Positions 46,187-57,950 are shown, numbered from the stretch's first letter. The stretch is DNA of 64,000 bases from Thiocystis minor (GCF_016653465.1 NZ_NHSQ01000024.1:1-64000), one strand, 5' to 3'. The notes: generated by a model from the sequence alone, not told the origin. Made by a program: numbers and translations.

Positions 46187-46408
46187 ATGGCGTTCGTCAA
46201 TCCAACGCTCGGGACTCATTCGTTCGTGCATGACATTCTCGTCGCTTTAGCGCTCCTGCTGGTCATCGAAGGCATCTGGCCTTTTCTGAATCCAGCCAGC
46301 TTCCGGCGCGCGCTGGCCATGATCGCCGCGGAGGGCGAGCGGCCGTTGCGCATCTCCGGCCTCATAAGCATGCTCGCGGGTCTCGGGCTCCTGTATCTGG
46401 TGAATTGA
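46187..46408 (+). CDS. DUF2065 family small membrane protein
   Basis: A 73-residue protein with two membrane helices: ILVALALLLVIEGIWPFLNP and LRISGLISMLAGLGLLYLV. The motif ALxLVxEGIxPFLxPxxxR is characteristic of DUF2065 (YjeT-like), which in many gammaproteobacteria lies between hflC and hisZ or purA. The family's function is unknown. The N-terminal 14 residues are longer than usual, and a GTG start at 46226 would give the common length. Its stop overlaps the hisZ start (TGATG). Confidence 0.85.
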   Translation: MAFVNPTLGTHSFVHDILVALALLLVIEGIWPFLNPASFRRALAMIAAEGERPLRISGLISMLAGLGLLYLVN

Positions 46409-47634
46409 TGACTGCGATGAACGAAGAACGCTGGCTGTTGCCCGCCGGCATCGAAGAGGTGCTGCCGCCCCAGGCGCGGATCATGGAATCCCTGCGGCGC
46501 GAGTTGCTGGATCTCTACGCGAGTTGGGGTTACGAACTCGTGATTCCGCCGTTCATCGATTATCTGGAGTCGCTGCTGACCGGGACCGGGCAGGATCTCG
46601 ATCTTCAGACCTTCAAGCTGACCGATCAGCTCACCGGACGTCTGCTCGGGGTGCGCGCGGACATGACCCCACAGGTCGCGCGCATGGATGCCCATCATCT
46701 GCGCCGCGACGCGCCAACCCGTCTCTGCTATCTGGGCACGGTGCTGCACACCCGCGCCGACGGCTTCGGGGGCACCCGCAGTCCGCTCCAGATCGGCGCC
46801 GAGATCTACGGTCACGCCGGGATCGAGAGCGATACCGAAATCCTGCGGCTCATCCTGCTGACCCTGCGCGCGGCCGGGATCGCCGAAAGCTATCTCGATC
46901 TCGGTCATGTGGGCATCTTTCGCGGTTTGGCGCGTCAGGCTGGACTGGATGCGATCCAGGAGCACGCGCTCTTCGAAGCGCTTCAGCGCAAGGCAGTTCC
47001 GGAGATCGAGTCGCTGATCGGCGACTTCGGGGTGACTGGCGCCCCGGCGCGAATGCTGATCGCGCTGGCCGAACTCAACGGCAGCGATGCCTTGACGCGG
47101 GCCGATACCTTGCTGAGCGACGCCGACCGCCCAGTGCGCGAGGCGGTGGACTATCTGCGTCGGCTCGCCGACGAACTGAACCGCTGGCATCCGGAGGTTT
47201 CGGTCCACTACGATCTGGCCGAACTGCGCGGCTACCATTATAAAACCGGGGCCGTGTTCGCCGCCTTCGTTCCCGGCTGGGGGCTGGAGGTTGCGCGGGG
47301 CGGACGCTATGACGATATCGGTCGGGTGTTCGGGCGGGCGCGTCCGGCGGTCGGCTTCAGCACCGACCTGAAAAGTCTCCTGCAACACGGGCAGGGACTC
47401 GAACAGCGCTATCGGGCGACCGATCCGGTCTATGCGCCCTGGTCTGCGGATCCGGCCCTGCGCGAGACCGTGGAGCGGTTGCGCGCGTCCGGCGAGCGCG
47501 TGATCAACGCCTTGCCGGGGCTGCCACAGGATCCGCGCCAGCTCGGCTGTCAGCGGATGCTCGCGCAGCGCGATGGCCGTTGGGAATTGCAAACGCTCGG
47601 CAAAGTTGATTCACCGTCGTTCGATAACCAGTAG
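46408..47634 (+). CDS. hisZ: ATP phosphoribosyltransferase regulatory subunit HisZ
   Basis: HisZ is a histidyl-tRNA synthetase paralogue that activates short-form HisG, the first enzyme of histidine synthesis. It has the class II synthetase fold features (LLPAGIEEVLPPQARIMESLRRELLDLYASWGYELVIPP, then FKLTDQLTGRLLGVRADMTPQVARM) but lacks the anticodon-binding domain, ending near 408 residues. ATG 46408 overlaps the preceding stop; ATG 46417 is also possible. hisZ upstream of purA is the usual gammaproteobacterial order. Confidence 0.94.
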   Translation: MTAMNEERWLLPAGIEEVLPPQARIMESLRRELLDLYASWGYELVIPPFIDYLESLLTGTGQDLDLQTFKLTDQLTGRLLGVRADMTPQVARMDAHHLRRDAPTRLCYLGTVLHTRADGFGGTRSPLQIGAEIYGHAGIESDTEILRLILLTLRAAGIAESYLDLGHVGIFRGLARQAGLDAIQEHALFEALQRKAVPEIESLIGDFGVTGAPARMLIALAELNGSDALTRADTLLSDADRPVREAVDYLRRLADELNRWHPEVSVHYDLAELRGYHYKTGAVFAAFVPGWGLEVARGGRYDDIGRVFGRARPAVGFSTDLKSLLQHGQGLEQRYRATDPVYAPWSADPALRETVERLRASGERVINALPGLPQDPRQLGCQRMLAQRDGRWELQTLGKVDSPSFDNQ

Positions 47635-47646
47635 GAAGCGTGATAG

Positions 47647-48942
<1,296 letters not shown>

Positions 48943-49013
48943 ACCGCACGGACGATCGGCCGCGATGCGATCATGCGGGTGTTGAGTTCCCACTGACATG
49001 ATGGAGGTATCCG

Positions 49014-49592
49014 ATGTCCTACCGAAAGCTGTGTGTTGCGTTGACGCTCGCCACCGGACTGTGCGCGACTCTTCCGACGCTTGCCGCCGATGGGGATCTG
49101 CCTGAAGCCGTGAATCAGATCCTCCCGATGCTGCAGGAATGGGGATCCAATCCGATCCTGGTCGAGGCCGTGCGGGAGCAGAATGCGCTCGCCCGACCGC
49201 TGGACGAGATCAAGCGGCTCGACGCGGAGTGGATGGCCGCCAGCGGCGTGACGCCCTTCATGGAAGGCATGATGAACAATGCCCCCGCGCAGGAGCTGAA
49301 ACGACTGGAGCAGACCAAGCCCTATTTTCTCGAACTCTTTCTGATGGACGGGCAGGGCGCCAACGTGGCCATGACCAACAAGACCTCGGATTACTGGCAG
49401 GGCGATGAAGAAAAATTCACTCACTCATGCAAGGACGGCCAAGGCACCGTGCATATCAGCGAGGTGAAGTTCGACGAGAGCGCCCAGGTCTATCTGGTGC
49501 AGGTCTCGGTGCCGGTGCTGGATGGGGAGAGCGCGATTGGCGCCATGACCATCGGCATTGATCTCGACCGGCTGGGGGAGTTGGAGCCGTAG
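49014..49592 (+). CDS. Secreted single-Cache (PDC) sensor-like protein
   Basis: A 192-residue protein with a signal peptide ([20 protein letters not shown], cleavage near TLAA-DG) and no other membrane segment. The rest looks like one PDC/Cache ligand-binding domain: an N-terminal helix, then [31 protein letters not shown] and [29 protein letters not shown], the usual Cache strand pattern. It therefore should be a soluble periplasmic sensor domain. It lies 85 bases upstream of a chemoreceptor gene in the same direction. GGAGG precedes the ATG. Confidence 0.8.
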   Translation: MSYRKLCVALTLATGLCATLPTLAADGDLPEAVNQILPMLQEWGSNPILVEAVREQNALARPLDEIKRLDAEWMAASGVTPFMEGMMNNAPAQELKRLEQTKPYFLELFLMDGQGANVAMTNKTSDYWQGDEEKFTHSCKDGQGTVHISEVKFDESAQVYLVQVSVPVLDGESAIGAMTIGIDLDRLGELEP

Positions 49593-49677
49593 CAATGTGT
49601 CGGTCGCGGGGCAAGGAGTCCGGGCGAACAGCAGGTTCACGCACGAATTCGAGTACGTCATCAGGAGCGACCGGCGA

Positions 49678-51342
49678 ATGAAATGGTTTCAGAATCTTGC
49701 GTTTCGCTACAAATTGGTCCTTCCGCTGGGATTGATCGCGCTGCTGTTCATCCTGTTCGCCTGGGGCACGCTGCGCCGGGTAGACACGCTCGGCGAGGAA
49801 GTCGCCAGCCTGGCGCGGGTCAACATGCCGGTAGCCGCCTTGCTGCTGCAGGCCGACCGCGACCTCTATCAGGCATTGGTGGCGGAACGCACCCTGATCT
49901 TCATGAACGTCGGATCGCCGGACTATGCCGGGATGGCGGCGCAGCACGCCGAGAATCTCACGCAAGCGCACGAGCGAATGGATCGCGCGGCCGCGATCAT
50001 CGCGGCCAGCCATCTGGGATCCATCCCTGCCGTTTCCGAAAAAATCAAAACTTTCGGAGAATTGCGCCAAGCCTGGGAGGATCTGAGCAACCGGGTGGTG
50101 CGCGAGCGTGGCTTGGATACCAGGGCTGGACGTTCGACCGCGATCGATCTCACGCTGCGCGAAGCGCGCGAGGCTTTCGAGCGGATGCGGACGATCCTGG
50201 ACCAGCTCGAAGAGGTCGTCACGGATTTCTCCGAGCAAGCCGCCGGGCGTACCGAGTCGGCGGTGTCGGCCAGTCGGCTGCAAACGCTGGTCCTGCTAGC
50301 GATTGGCATGGGGTTCCTGGCGCTGATGGCGTTGGGACTGCCGCCGCTGATCATTGGACCCCTACGGCGTATCCTGCATCGTGTGCAAGATCTCGCCGAG
50401 GGCGAGGGCGATCTGACGGCGCGGTTGAACGAGGACACGCGCGACGAGGTTGGCGAATTGGCGAAGAGTTTCAACCGTCTGCTCGCCAAGCTGCATCGGT
50501 TGGTCGCGCAGGCCGCGACCTCGGCGAAGCAGGTCGATGACGCCTCCGAGAACTTGGCGTCGGTCGCGACCAAGAGCGACGAGGCCTTGCTGGAGCAGTC
50601 GACCCAGATTCAGATGGTTGCCACAGCCATGCACGAGATGGCGGCCACGGTGAACGAGGTCGCGCTCAATACCATGCGCGCCGCCGAGAGCGCACGCACC
50701 GCCGATGTCGGCGTCCGCTCCGGGGCCAAGGTGGTGGGCGAGGCGTCGGTGGCGATCGGACAGCTCGCCGAGGTGGTTTCCAGGGCCGCCGAGGCGATCG
50801 CCGCGCTGGAGTCCGAGACCAAGCGGATCGGCGCCGTGCTGGAGGTCATCAAGGGCATCGCCGAGCAGACCAGCCTGCTCGCCTTGAACGCGGCCATCGA
50901 GGCGGCGCGCGCGGGCGAGCGCGGGCGAGGCTTCGCCGTGGTCGCGGCCGAGGTCCGTAATCTCGCCTCGCGCACCCAGCAGTCGACGGGCGAGATCGAG
51001 TCCATGATCGCCTCCCTGCAAGCGAGTGCCCGAAATGTGGTCGGCGTCATGCAGGCGGGACGCGGCATGGTCGACGAGACCTTGCAAAAAGCCTCCCAGG
51101 CCAGCCAATCGCTGGAGGAGATCACCCGCGCGGTCACTACCATCAACGCGATGAATGACCAGATCGCGAGCGCCGCCGAGGAACAGACGGCGGTGACCGA
51201 GGAAATCAACGGCAACACACTCAGTATCCAGCGTTTGGCCGAGCATGCGGTGGCGGCGAATCGTCAGACCGCGATCGCGCGCGGCGAGTTGGTCTCGCTC
51301 GCCCAGTCGTTGAATGCTGGTCTGTCGCAATTCAAGGTGTGA
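49678..51342 (+). CDS. Methyl-accepting chemotaxis protein
   Basis: A 554-residue chemoreceptor. TM1 is at about 10-30, a helical periplasmic domain at about 31-198 (four-helix-bundle type rather than Cache), TM2 at about 201-226, HAMP at about 227-280, and the cytoplasmic signalling domain includes the conserved hairpin tip [37 protein letters not shown] at about 394-430. There is no CheR-tethering pentapeptide at the end (LSQFKV). ATG 49678 has AGGAG upstream; the open frame before it overlaps the Cache gene. Ligand unknown; the adjacent Cache protein may be a partner. Confidence 0.95.
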   Translation: MKWFQNLAFRYKLVLPLGLIALLFILFAWGTLRRVDTLGEEVASLARVNMPVAALLLQADRDLYQALVAERTLIFMNVGSPDYAGMAAQHAENLTQAHERMDRAAAIIAASHLGSIPAVSEKIKTFGELRQAWEDLSNRVVRERGLDTRAGRSTAIDLTLREAREAFERMRTILDQLEEVVTDFSEQAAGRTESAVSASRLQTLVLLAIGMGFLALMALGLPPLIIGPLRRILHRVQDLAEGEGDLTARLNEDTRDEVGELAKSFNRLLAKLHRLVAQAATSAKQVDDASENLASVATKSDEALLEQSTQIQMVATAMHEMAATVNEVALNTMRAAESARTADVGVRSGAKVVGEASVAIGQLAEVVSRAAEAIAALESETKRIGAVLEVIKGIAEQTSLLALNAAIEAARAGERGRGFAVVAAEVRNLASRTQQSTGEIESMIASLQASARNVVGVMQAGRGMVDETLQKASQASQSLEEITRAVTTINAMNDQIASAAEEQTAVTEEINGNTLSIQRLAEHAVAANRQTAIARGELVSLAQSLNAGLSQFKV

Positions 51343-51364
51343 CCCGACGCAGGAATCACTGGCT

Positions 51365-53677
51365 ATGGATCCCCGACACGAACGCACCAACCCCACTCCG
51401 GCCGAGGATCCGCCTCTCGGAGATGAAACATGGACCGTCGCCGACATCATCGACTTCGAATATTACCTCGATGCCGATGAAGGGAAACTGCGCGAGCAGC
51501 CTGCCTCGCGCAAGGATCTCGCCGCGCGCGACCGTGCGATCTATCTCGACCGAATCGAGCAAGAGATCACGCCAGCCCAACCGCATACGCCAGCGCACCG
51601 CCGGACGAGTCTGCGTCGCTGGCTGACCGAGCGACGCTCCGACGAGGATCCGAGCATTCGTCCGCTCCTGCCCGGCAATGCCTTTGCCGCGGCGCAGCGT
51701 CTGGGGACATTCGCCTTGGCCGCGTGCGGGTTTCTGCTTGGGATCGGAGTTGCCTCCGCCCTGCTGAATTACGACGGTCACCGCCCGATCAGCGTCCCCT
51801 CCTTTGTCTTTCTGCTGGTGGTGGTGCAATTCCTCTTCGTGCTTGCCGCCGTGTGGGCCTGGATCTCGCGCGCCGTCCGGCGCGCTGGAGGCGGGGGGCG
51901 GGATGCCTGGCTGCTGACCCAGGTCATGCGTCCGCTGCTGACCCGCGCGGCGAGCTGGTTACAGCAGCAGCGGCTGAACCAGTCCACCACGGAGATCCGC
52001 GAACGCGCGCTCGCGACGCAGGGACTGATGAAATCGCACTACGCCATCTATGGGCCGGTGTCCTACTTTCCGCTGCTGATCCCGGCGCAGGTGTTCGGGG
52101 TGGCATTCAATCTTGGCGTCATTCTCACCACGATCTTTCTGGAATGGTTCACCGACCTGGCCTTCGGTTGGGGCACCTCGCTGATTGCCCATCCGCAGAC
52201 CATTTATGACATCACCCGCGCCATCGCCTTGCCATGGAGCTGGCTGTTCGGCGAGGGCGCCGGCTATCCGACGCTCGATCAGATCGCGGGTTCGCGCGTT
52301 TATCTGGAGCAATGGGCCGCCGCCACGCCCTCGTTTCAGCCCGATCCGGAGCATCTGCGGTCCTGGCGCTGGTTCCTGGTGCTGGCGGTCCTGACCTATG
52401 GCCTGCTGCCGCGACTGATCCTGCTCGGTCTTTCGGTGTTGTTCCAGCGTCTGGCGCTTGCCCGGCTGCCTTTCACGCATGGTCGCATCCAGGCGCTCTA
52501 TGCGCGGATGCTGACGCCGATTCTGGACACGAGCGCGACCGTGATGGAGAAAGGGCCGGAGATGCCGATTCCCGCGCCGCTTGCGCCACGCGGTCCGCGC
52601 TCGGGATTGGTTGGACCGCTGGTCGCAGACCAGCCGGTGAGCCTTGCGCGGCCCTGGCGCGAAAAGTCTGCGCCGACGTTGCGAAAACCCGCGGTCAAGC
52701 CCGTGCCACCGGTTCCTTTGCTGCGTCCGGACCAAGCGGCAGCGGCACCTGCTACGCCGCAGGAGACCGAGGTTGAGGTCAAACCAGGAATCGAACCGCT
52801 GGAGTCGGCTTCACAGCTTGTCCAGCCGCGTTTTGGAGAGGCGAAGACGTCGGATGAGGTCGAGACCGCGACATCGTTGAGAGCCGCGCCGCCCAGTCCA
52901 CCAGAGAATGAGCAGGAAATCGAGCAGGCGCCTGAAAGCAAGCCTGAGCTTGAAGCGCTGGAGCCGGAGCGGAAACCCGAGCCTGAGCCGGAAACTAAGA
53001 TCGAGTCGGAGTCGGAGTCGGAGTCGGAGCCGGAACCTGAGATCGAGCCAGAACTTGAGCCGGAGCGGGAGCCCGAGGCGGAACCCGAGCCTGAGCCTGA
53101 GCCTGAGCCGGAACCTGAGATCGAGCCAGAACTTGAGCCGGAGCGGGAGCCCGAGCCGGAACCCGAGCCCGAGCCGGAACCCGAGCTGCACCCGCCGGCG
53201 ACCGAGGGCGCGACCCGCTTCGCCCCGGACGCCTGCCTGTTACTGGTGCATGTGGACGTGGACGATGTCCTGGAAGCGGAAGATCGCCCACGTCTCGAAC
53301 AACTGCTGACCCAACTGACCGGTTGGCGGGTGTCGGCCTACGCGACCTTCGGCGCCGGCAGCGCCATGACCGCGCGGGCGCTGGATCTTCTGGAGCATGG
53401 CGACTGGCAGGCCCCGCCGCCACGCATCGCCGTGGTCCAGGACGGTTCGCAGCCGCCGATCACCGAGAATCTGCTGTTCCTGCGCGAATTGCGCGCCGCT
53501 GCCGGTACCCAGGCCCAAATGCTTCTGGCCCTGGTGGGCGATCCAGAGGATGACGATCGCCTGCCGCCACTGCGCGCGTTCGACTTCACCGATTGGCAGC
53601 GCAAGATCGACCAGATGGCCGATCCCTATCTGCGCCTGGAGATGCTGGCAACCCCCAGCGAGGATGGAGACGTCTGA
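51365..53677 (+). CDS. DUF2868 membrane protein with long Glu/Pro repeat tract
   Basis: A 770-residue protein. Residues about 20-60 are soluble, with at least four membrane helices near 114-134, 143-167, 235-260 and 336-360. A proline/acid-rich linker leads to a Glu-Pro repeat at about 517-608 containing many EPEPEPE units and a duplicated [14 protein letters not shown] unit. The C-terminal globular part (about 612-765) starts [23 protein letters not shown]2868 genes are generally followed by a DUF3482 GTPase gene, as here (stop-start overlap TGATG). The function of the pair is unknown. Confidence 0.82.
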   Translation: MDPRHERTNPTPAEDPPLGDETWTVADIIDFEYYLDADEGKLREQPASRKDLAARDRAIYLDRIEQEITPAQPHTPAHRRTSLRRWLTERRSDEDPSIRPLLPGNAFAAAQRLGTFALAACGFLLGIGVASALLNYDGHRPISVPSFVFLLVVVQFLFVLAAVWAWISRAVRRAGGGGRDAWLLTQVMRPLLTRAASWLQQQRLNQSTTEIRERALATQGLMKSHYAIYGPVSYFPLLIPAQVFGVAFNLGVILTTIFLEWFTDLAFGWGTSLIAHPQTIYDITRAIALPWSWLFGEGAGYPTLDQIAGSRVYLEQWAAATPSFQPDPEHLRSWRWFLVLAVLTYGLLPRLILLGLSVLFQRLALARLPFTHGRIQALYARMLTPILDTSATVMEKGPEMPIPAPLAPRGPRSGLVGPLVADQPVSLARPWREKSAPTLRKPAVKPVPPVPLLRPDQAAAAPATPQETEVEVKPGIEPLESASQLVQPRFGEAKTSDEVETATSLRAAPPSPPENEQEIEQAPESKPELEALEPERKPEPEPETKIESESESESEPEPEIEPELEPEREPEAEPEPEPEPEPEPEIEPELEPEREPEPEPEPEPEPELHPPATEGATRFAPDACLLLVHVDVDDVLEAEDRPRLEQLLTQLTGWRVSAYATFGAGSAMTARALDLLEHGDWQAPPPRIAVVQDGSQPPITENLLFLRELRAAAGTQAQMLLALVGDPEDDDRLPPLRAFDFTDWQRKIDQMADPYLRLEMLATPSEDGDV

Positions 53678-55113
53678 TGGTCGCGAAGATCCCCCGGCTG
53701 GCAATCATGGGACACCCGAACGCCGGGAAGTCCTCGGTGGTCGCGACCCTGACCGAAAACGATCAGGTCGCCATCGATAAGCGAGCTGGCACCACGACCG
53801 AATCGGATGTCTACCCCGTCGTCATTGATGGCCGCACGGTGATCGAGTTCATCGATACCCCAGGGTTTCAGAACCCGAACGCGATTCTGGAGTGGTTTCA
53901 GGCCAACGAGGGCAAGCGGGATCTGGCTCGCGCCTTCGTCGCCGCCCACCGCGCGAACCCGCTCTTTTCGCACGATTGCGCCCTGCTGGAGCCAGTCGCC
54001 GAGGGCGCAGGCATCATTCTGGTGGTCGACGGTTCAAAGCGGATCAAGGAAAAGGATCGGGTCGAGATCGAACTGCTGCGTCTCACCGCCCGTCCGCGCA
54101 TGGCGATTCTCAATAATCTGACCAGGCAGGATCGCTACATGAGTCAGTGGCAGGACGCACTGAGCAAGGCGTTCAACTCGGTGCGCGAGTTTAACGCTCA
54201 TCGCGCGACCTATGCCGAGCGGATCAAGCTGTTGAATGCATTGAAAAGCATCGACCAGCGCTGGGAGCATCTGGTCGAGGATGCCATCGACGCCTTTACG
54301 CGGGATTGGGAGCGGCGCACCGATCAGGCCGCCGCCAGCATTCTGGATCTGCTCAAGGACTCACTGTCCTACAAGGTGTCAAAGACGGTCAAGGACAGCA
54401 AGCTCATCTTCAAGAGCGGTCGGGATCGGGTCAAGGCCGAGATCATGGCCGAGTTTGAGGATGGGTTGCGACGGCTGGAGATTGCCGCCCAGGAGCAGAT
54501 CCGCGCGCATTTTCGACACAACGTCTGGAATGTCTCGTCCGATTCCGTGCTTGGACGGGATCTGCTTTCCGACGAGGTCGGGCAGGCGCTCGGTCTGTCG
54601 CGGCGTCAGCTTGCGCTGGTCGGCATGGCCGCCGGCGCGGCCTCCGGGGTGACCATCGATCTCGCCACCGCTGGTCATTCGTTGGGAACTGGTGCCTTGA
54701 TCGGGGCTGCGACCGGTGGCGTGCTTGGCATGGTCGGCGGCAAGGCACTGGCGAAGTTCGATATCGAGCGCGCGCCCGGCACCCACCGTTTTACCATCGG
54801 TCCGGTTTCCAATCCGCGCTTTCCCTTCGTGCTGTTTGACCGTGTCATGCTCTATAGCGCACGGGCGATGAACTGGGCGCATGGCCGTCAGGCCGCCGAG
54901 GAAGAGGCACCCGACAAGGTGCCCGATAAGGCGATACGTCGGCAGGGTTTCAGCGAGGAACTCTCTGGCCAGCAGCAACGTGAACTCGCGCGCTTCTTCA
55001 ACTCCGCCCGACGGGGTAGAGAACCGGAGCGAGAAGAGGAATGCAGGGCAATTGTCAAAAGTCTCTTGCGGGGCGTTTCAATGAGCGAGATCGATAGCCG
55101 TAGCAATCTCTGA
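53677..55113 (+). CDS. DUF3482 family Era-like GTPase
   Basis: A 478-residue protein with an N-terminal G domain: G1 GHPNAGKSS at about 11-19, a switch region with AGTTTESDVYPV, and G3 DTPGFQNPN at about 66. The G4 position reads NNLTRQD rather than NKxD, a degenerate form. The second half (about 340-400) has glycine-rich hydrophobic stretches (GMAAGAASGVTIDLATAGHSLGTGALIGAATGG) characteristic of DUF3482. It is cotranscribed with the DUF2868 gene. Membrane remodelling or a transport role is speculative. Confidence 0.87.
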   Translation: MVAKIPRLAIMGHPNAGKSSVVATLTENDQVAIDKRAGTTTESDVYPVVIDGRTVIEFIDTPGFQNPNAILEWFQANEGKRDLARAFVAAHRANPLFSHDCALLEPVAEGAGIILVVDGSKRIKEKDRVEIELLRLTARPRMAILNNLTRQDRYMSQWQDALSKAFNSVREFNAHRATYAERIKLLNALKSIDQRWEHLVEDAIDAFTRDWERRTDQAAASILDLLKDSLSYKVSKTVKDSKLIFKSGRDRVKAEIMAEFEDGLRRLEIAAQEQIRAHFRHNVWNVSSDSVLGRDLLSDEVGQALGLSRRQLALVGMAAGAASGVTIDLATAGHSLGTGALIGAATGGVLGMVGGKALAKFDIERAPGTHRFTIGPVSNPRFPFVLFDRVMLYSARAMNWAHGRQAAEEEAPDKVPDKAIRRQGFSEELSGQQQRELARFFNSARRGREPEREEECRAIVKSLLRGVSMSEIDSRSNL

Positions 55114-55281
55114 TCTGGACCAGAGCCGGTGCGCCGAGCGACTTTTGCCAGCAACATGACTGTCAAATTTGACGCTAGCCTGGTCTCGCGCGCGGCGGTT
55201 ATCGGCTGTGATCGGAGCGGTCAATCGGGTGATCTGATGTCCGGCCTATTCAATGACCAAACTCGTCCATGACTTTCTGGA

Positions 55282-56274
55282 GTGCGCAGAGTGAAACCAT
55301 ACGATGGCCCGCTGTTTCTGATAGGGATGCCAAGATCTGGAACGAAGCTGCTGCGGCGATTGCTCAAGCAGCACCCGCGCATCTGTATTCCGGTCGCGGA
55401 AACCGAGTTTTTCCCATGGCTGGTCGTGAATATCGACAGCTATGGCGATTTGTCCATCCGCGATCATTTCTTGCGGTTCTATAAGGCAGTCGTCCGTTTT
55501 CCGTATTTCACCTACGCGCGCGCGGAAGGCACGCTCGTTTCACCCGAACGCTGGTACGCCGCCTGCCGCGGCTTCGACGCGGCAGGCGTTTTCGAGGCAC
55601 TGATCCGCGAGGAGCAACAGGTCGCGGTCGGCTCCGATATCATTTGGGGAGATAAATCACCGTCCTACATGACGGCGATACCGCTGCTCCACGAGCATTT
55701 CCCGAATGCCAGATTCATTCATATCATCAGGGATGCACGGGATTACTGCCTGTCCATGCGCGATGCCTGGGGCAAGCATATGAAACGGGCCGCGCAACGG
55801 TGGACTGATTCCGTTCGACGTGCCAGGGACGATGGTCGGCGTATTCCGGGCCAGTATCTTGAGATCCGTTACGAAGATCTTCTACGTGACACGGAGACTG
55901 TGTTACGGACTGTCTCTGATTTCCTGGAAATCGATTTCCGGGAGACCATGCTGACCTTGCAGAAGGCTCCCGAGAATCTGGGTAACGCGAGTGGCCAATC
56001 AATCATCATTAAAGATAATTTCGGGAAATTCATGACCCACATGGATGTCCGTACACGAAGACAGATCGAGAGTATTGCCGGCACCATGCTGGTCGAATGC
56101 GGCTATCAATTGTCGTTGCCTCCTCAAGCGATTCGCAGGATGTCGAAGCGCGAGCTGCTGGCCGCGCAGCTGCAGGACGGTTGGAATCGTCTGTTATTCG
56201 AGCGGAAACGACGCGATTTTGGCCGGGCCCTATCGTTTGTATTGCGATACTTCCAGATCACCCGTGGCCGTTAG
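55282..56274 (+). CDS. Sulfotransferase family protein
   Basis: A 330-residue putative PAPS-dependent sulfotransferase. The 5'-phosphosulfate loop is FLIGMPRSGTKLLRRLLKQHP at about 12-32, with the catalytic lysine/arginine, and the 3'-phosphate-binding segment is FIHIIRDARDYCLSMRDAW at about 145-163, followed by YLEIRYEDLLRDTETVLRTVSDFL. Substrate cannot be inferred; a polysaccharide, lipid or small molecule is possible. Start is GTG 55282 or GTG 55291. The gene stands alone between the GTPase gene and a divergent minus-strand group. Confidence 0.9.
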   Translation: MRRVKPYDGPLFLIGMPRSGTKLLRRLLKQHPRICIPVAETEFFPWLVVNIDSYGDLSIRDHFLRFYKAVVRFPYFTYARAEGTLVSPERWYAACRGFDAAGVFEALIREEQQVAVGSDIIWGDKSPSYMTAIPLLHEHFPNARFIHIIRDARDYCLSMRDAWGKHMKRAAQRWTDSVRRARDDGRRIPGQYLEIRYEDLLRDTETVLRTVSDFLEIDFRETMLTLQKAPENLGNASGQSIIIKDNFGKFMTHMDVRTRRQIESIAGTMLVECGYQLSLPPQAIRRMSKRELLAAQLQDGWNRLLFERKRRDFGRALSFVLRYFQITRGR

Positions 56275-56374
56275 CATCGTGGCCGTCGCGCACCGGGGAT
56301 GACCGTATGACTCATTCTTCCTCGCTGTCAATCTCAAACGCATGGCCGTGCTGCGTCTGCAATCAGGAAAACAC

Positions 56375-56470
56375 CAAGAAATACAGCGCTTATTGCCAAA
56401 ATCTCGCCATTTTTCGCCCCTAAGGGTGCTCACAAGGCGACTCTCCACGTTAAGTCCGACAGGCTGCTAG
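56375..56470. repeat. Possible insertion-sequence end remnant
   Basis: The stretch after the sulfotransferase contains TAAGTCCGACAGGCTGCTAG (56451-56470) and, upstream, an AT-richer sequence not resembling a gene. On the minus strand it would read CTAGCAGCCTGTCGGACTTA, a string I associate with ends of transposon-like sequences, but no second end or transposase is present. Treat as tentative. Confidence 0.25.
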
Positions 56471-56976
56471 AGCATCCGCGGGCGCGTGATCGAGACCAGT
56501 TGCGCGCTGCCCGCCGCGAGTGCTCGCCAGTCGTCCGGCATTTCCAGCCGGGCGACGGTCGCGGTCGGCAGCAGCTTGCCATCTTCGGGAAGGTCCAGAT
56601 CCTCGCCGACTAAATGCCTGACCAACTCTTCCAGTCCGGGGTTATGCCCGACGATCAGGACGGTGGCGGCGGTGGCGGGACAGCGTTCGAGCACATCGAG
56701 CAGTTCCGGGACGCCCGCGTCATAGATCCCGGCTTCCAGGACGATCTTCTTTTTTTTGTAATCCAACCGCTTGCAGACGATCTCGGCGGTTTGGCGGGCG
56801 CGCTCGGCGGGCGAGCAAACGACATGATCCGGCACCAGTCCCTCGCGGTAAAGCCAGGCGCCAACCTTGGGTGCATCGTGTTTGCCGCGCTTGGCGAGCG
56901 GACGCCGAAAATCGGCGGTATCGCCCGCGCTCCAATCCGACTTGGCGTGACGGAGGATCAGGAGTTCTCGTGACAT
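56467..56976 (-). CDS. sixA: Phosphohistidine phosphatase SixA
   Basis: SixA removes phosphate from histidine residues, in E. coli acting on the phosphotransfer protein of the nitrogen PTS and on ArcB. The histidine-phosphatase RHG-type motif is LILRHAKSDWS at about 6-16, followed by FRRPLAKRGKHDAPKVGAWL, CSPAERARQTAEI and VLIVGHNPGLEELVRHL with the second catalytic histidine. ATG 56976 gives 169 residues; the frame extends to TTG 57003 but family starts match MSRELLILRHAKSDW. No strong RBS is visible. Confidence 0.94.
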   Translation of the reverse strand: MSRELLILRHAKSDWSAGDTADFRRPLAKRGKHDAPKVGAWLYREGLVPDHVVCSPAERARQTAEIVCKRLDYKKKKIVLEAGIYDAGVPELLDVLERCPATAATVLIVGHNPGLEELVRHLVGEDLDLPEDGKLLPTATVARLEMPDDWRALAAGSAQLVSITRPRML

Positions 56977-57074
56977 ATGAAAAAAGGGGTCGACGTACTT
57001 CAAAACGAAGATAACAACCTGGCAATCAGGTGCGATCTTTAAGTTTTAACATATTCGTCATTTTTGCGTCACCT

Positions 57075-57950
57075 TCAGCCGGCCTCGGCGAGCAGGCGGT
57101 CGATCATGTCCTGGGCCTGACGGAGATAGCCGCCGCCGAAGAGATTCAGATGATTGAGGATGTGATAGAGGTTGTAGAGGATCTTGCGGACGGTATAGCC
57201 GGAATCGAGCGGCCAGGCCTCGCGATAGGCGGACTGGAAACGTGCGTCGAAACCGCCGAAAAGCTCGGTCATGGCCAGATCCGTCTCGCGGTCGCCATGA
57301 TAGACGGCGGGGTCGAAGATGACCGGCTGTCCGTCGGGCGTGGCGCCGATATTGCCGCCCCAGAGATCGCCGTGCAGCAGCGAGGGCGCCGGCCGGTGAC
57401 CGATGAGCGCGCCGAGCGCGCCGAGCAGGCGTTCGCCGGACGACCGCAGACGACCACCGCAGCCCCTGGCGGCGGCGAGTTCGAGTTGATACCCCAGTCG
57501 GTGCTCGCGCCAGAAGTCGACCCAGTCCGCGCGGGGCGGATTCGGTTGCGGGGTGGCGCCGATGGTGTTGTCGCGATGCCAGCCGAAGGTCTCCGCGGTG
57601 GCGCGATGCAGTTGGGCGAGTTGACGCCCGGCGAGCGCGCTATCCAGCCGCCCACCGAGATCGAGCAGGTCCATGACCAGATAGCTTTGGTCGCCGGCGA
57701 GACCCGCGCAGACCGGCGCTGGAACGCGCATGGCCCCGGTCGCGGCGAGTGCGCCGAGTCCCTCGGACTCCGCCTCGAACATGGCCAGACGCTCAGCCGC
57801 GTTGAGCTTGACGAAAAACCCGCGCCGGCCGTCGCCGATCAGACAGGTTGTATTGATGCAACCGCCGCCGATCGGGCGCTGGTGCCGGACCTGGAAAGGT
57901 TCGCCGGTGACCGCGCCGATGCGCGCGGCGATCGCGTCCCAGGCGGTCAT
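57075..57950 (-). CDS. Fructosamine kinase family protein (YniA-like)
   Basis: A 291-residue APH-fold kinase. The nucleotide loop is PIGGGCINTTCLI at about 26-38, with FFVKLN supplying the ATP-binding lysine. The catalytic loop is SLLHGDLWGGNIG (about 185-197) and the metal motif is VIFDPAVYHGDRETDLAM. These match the fructosamine/ketosamine-3-kinase family, which removes glycation adducts or, in YniA, phosphorylates an unknown small molecule. Its start overlaps the HNH gene stop (ATGA), so the two are probably co-expressed. Confidence 0.9.
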   Translation of the reverse strand: MTAWDAIAARIGAVTGEPFQVRHQRPIGGGCINTTCLIGDGRRGFFVKLNAAERLAMFEAESEGLGALAATGAMRVPAPVCAGLAGDQSYLVMDLLDLGGRLDSALAGRQLAQLHRATAETFGWHRDNTIGATPQPNPPRADWVDFWREHRLGYQLELAAARGCGGRLRSSGERLLGALGALIGHRPAPSLLHGDLWGGNIGATPDGQPVIFDPAVYHGDRETDLAMTELFGGFDARFQSAYREAWPLDSGYTVRKILYNLYHILNHLNLFGGGYLRQAQDMIDRLLAEAG

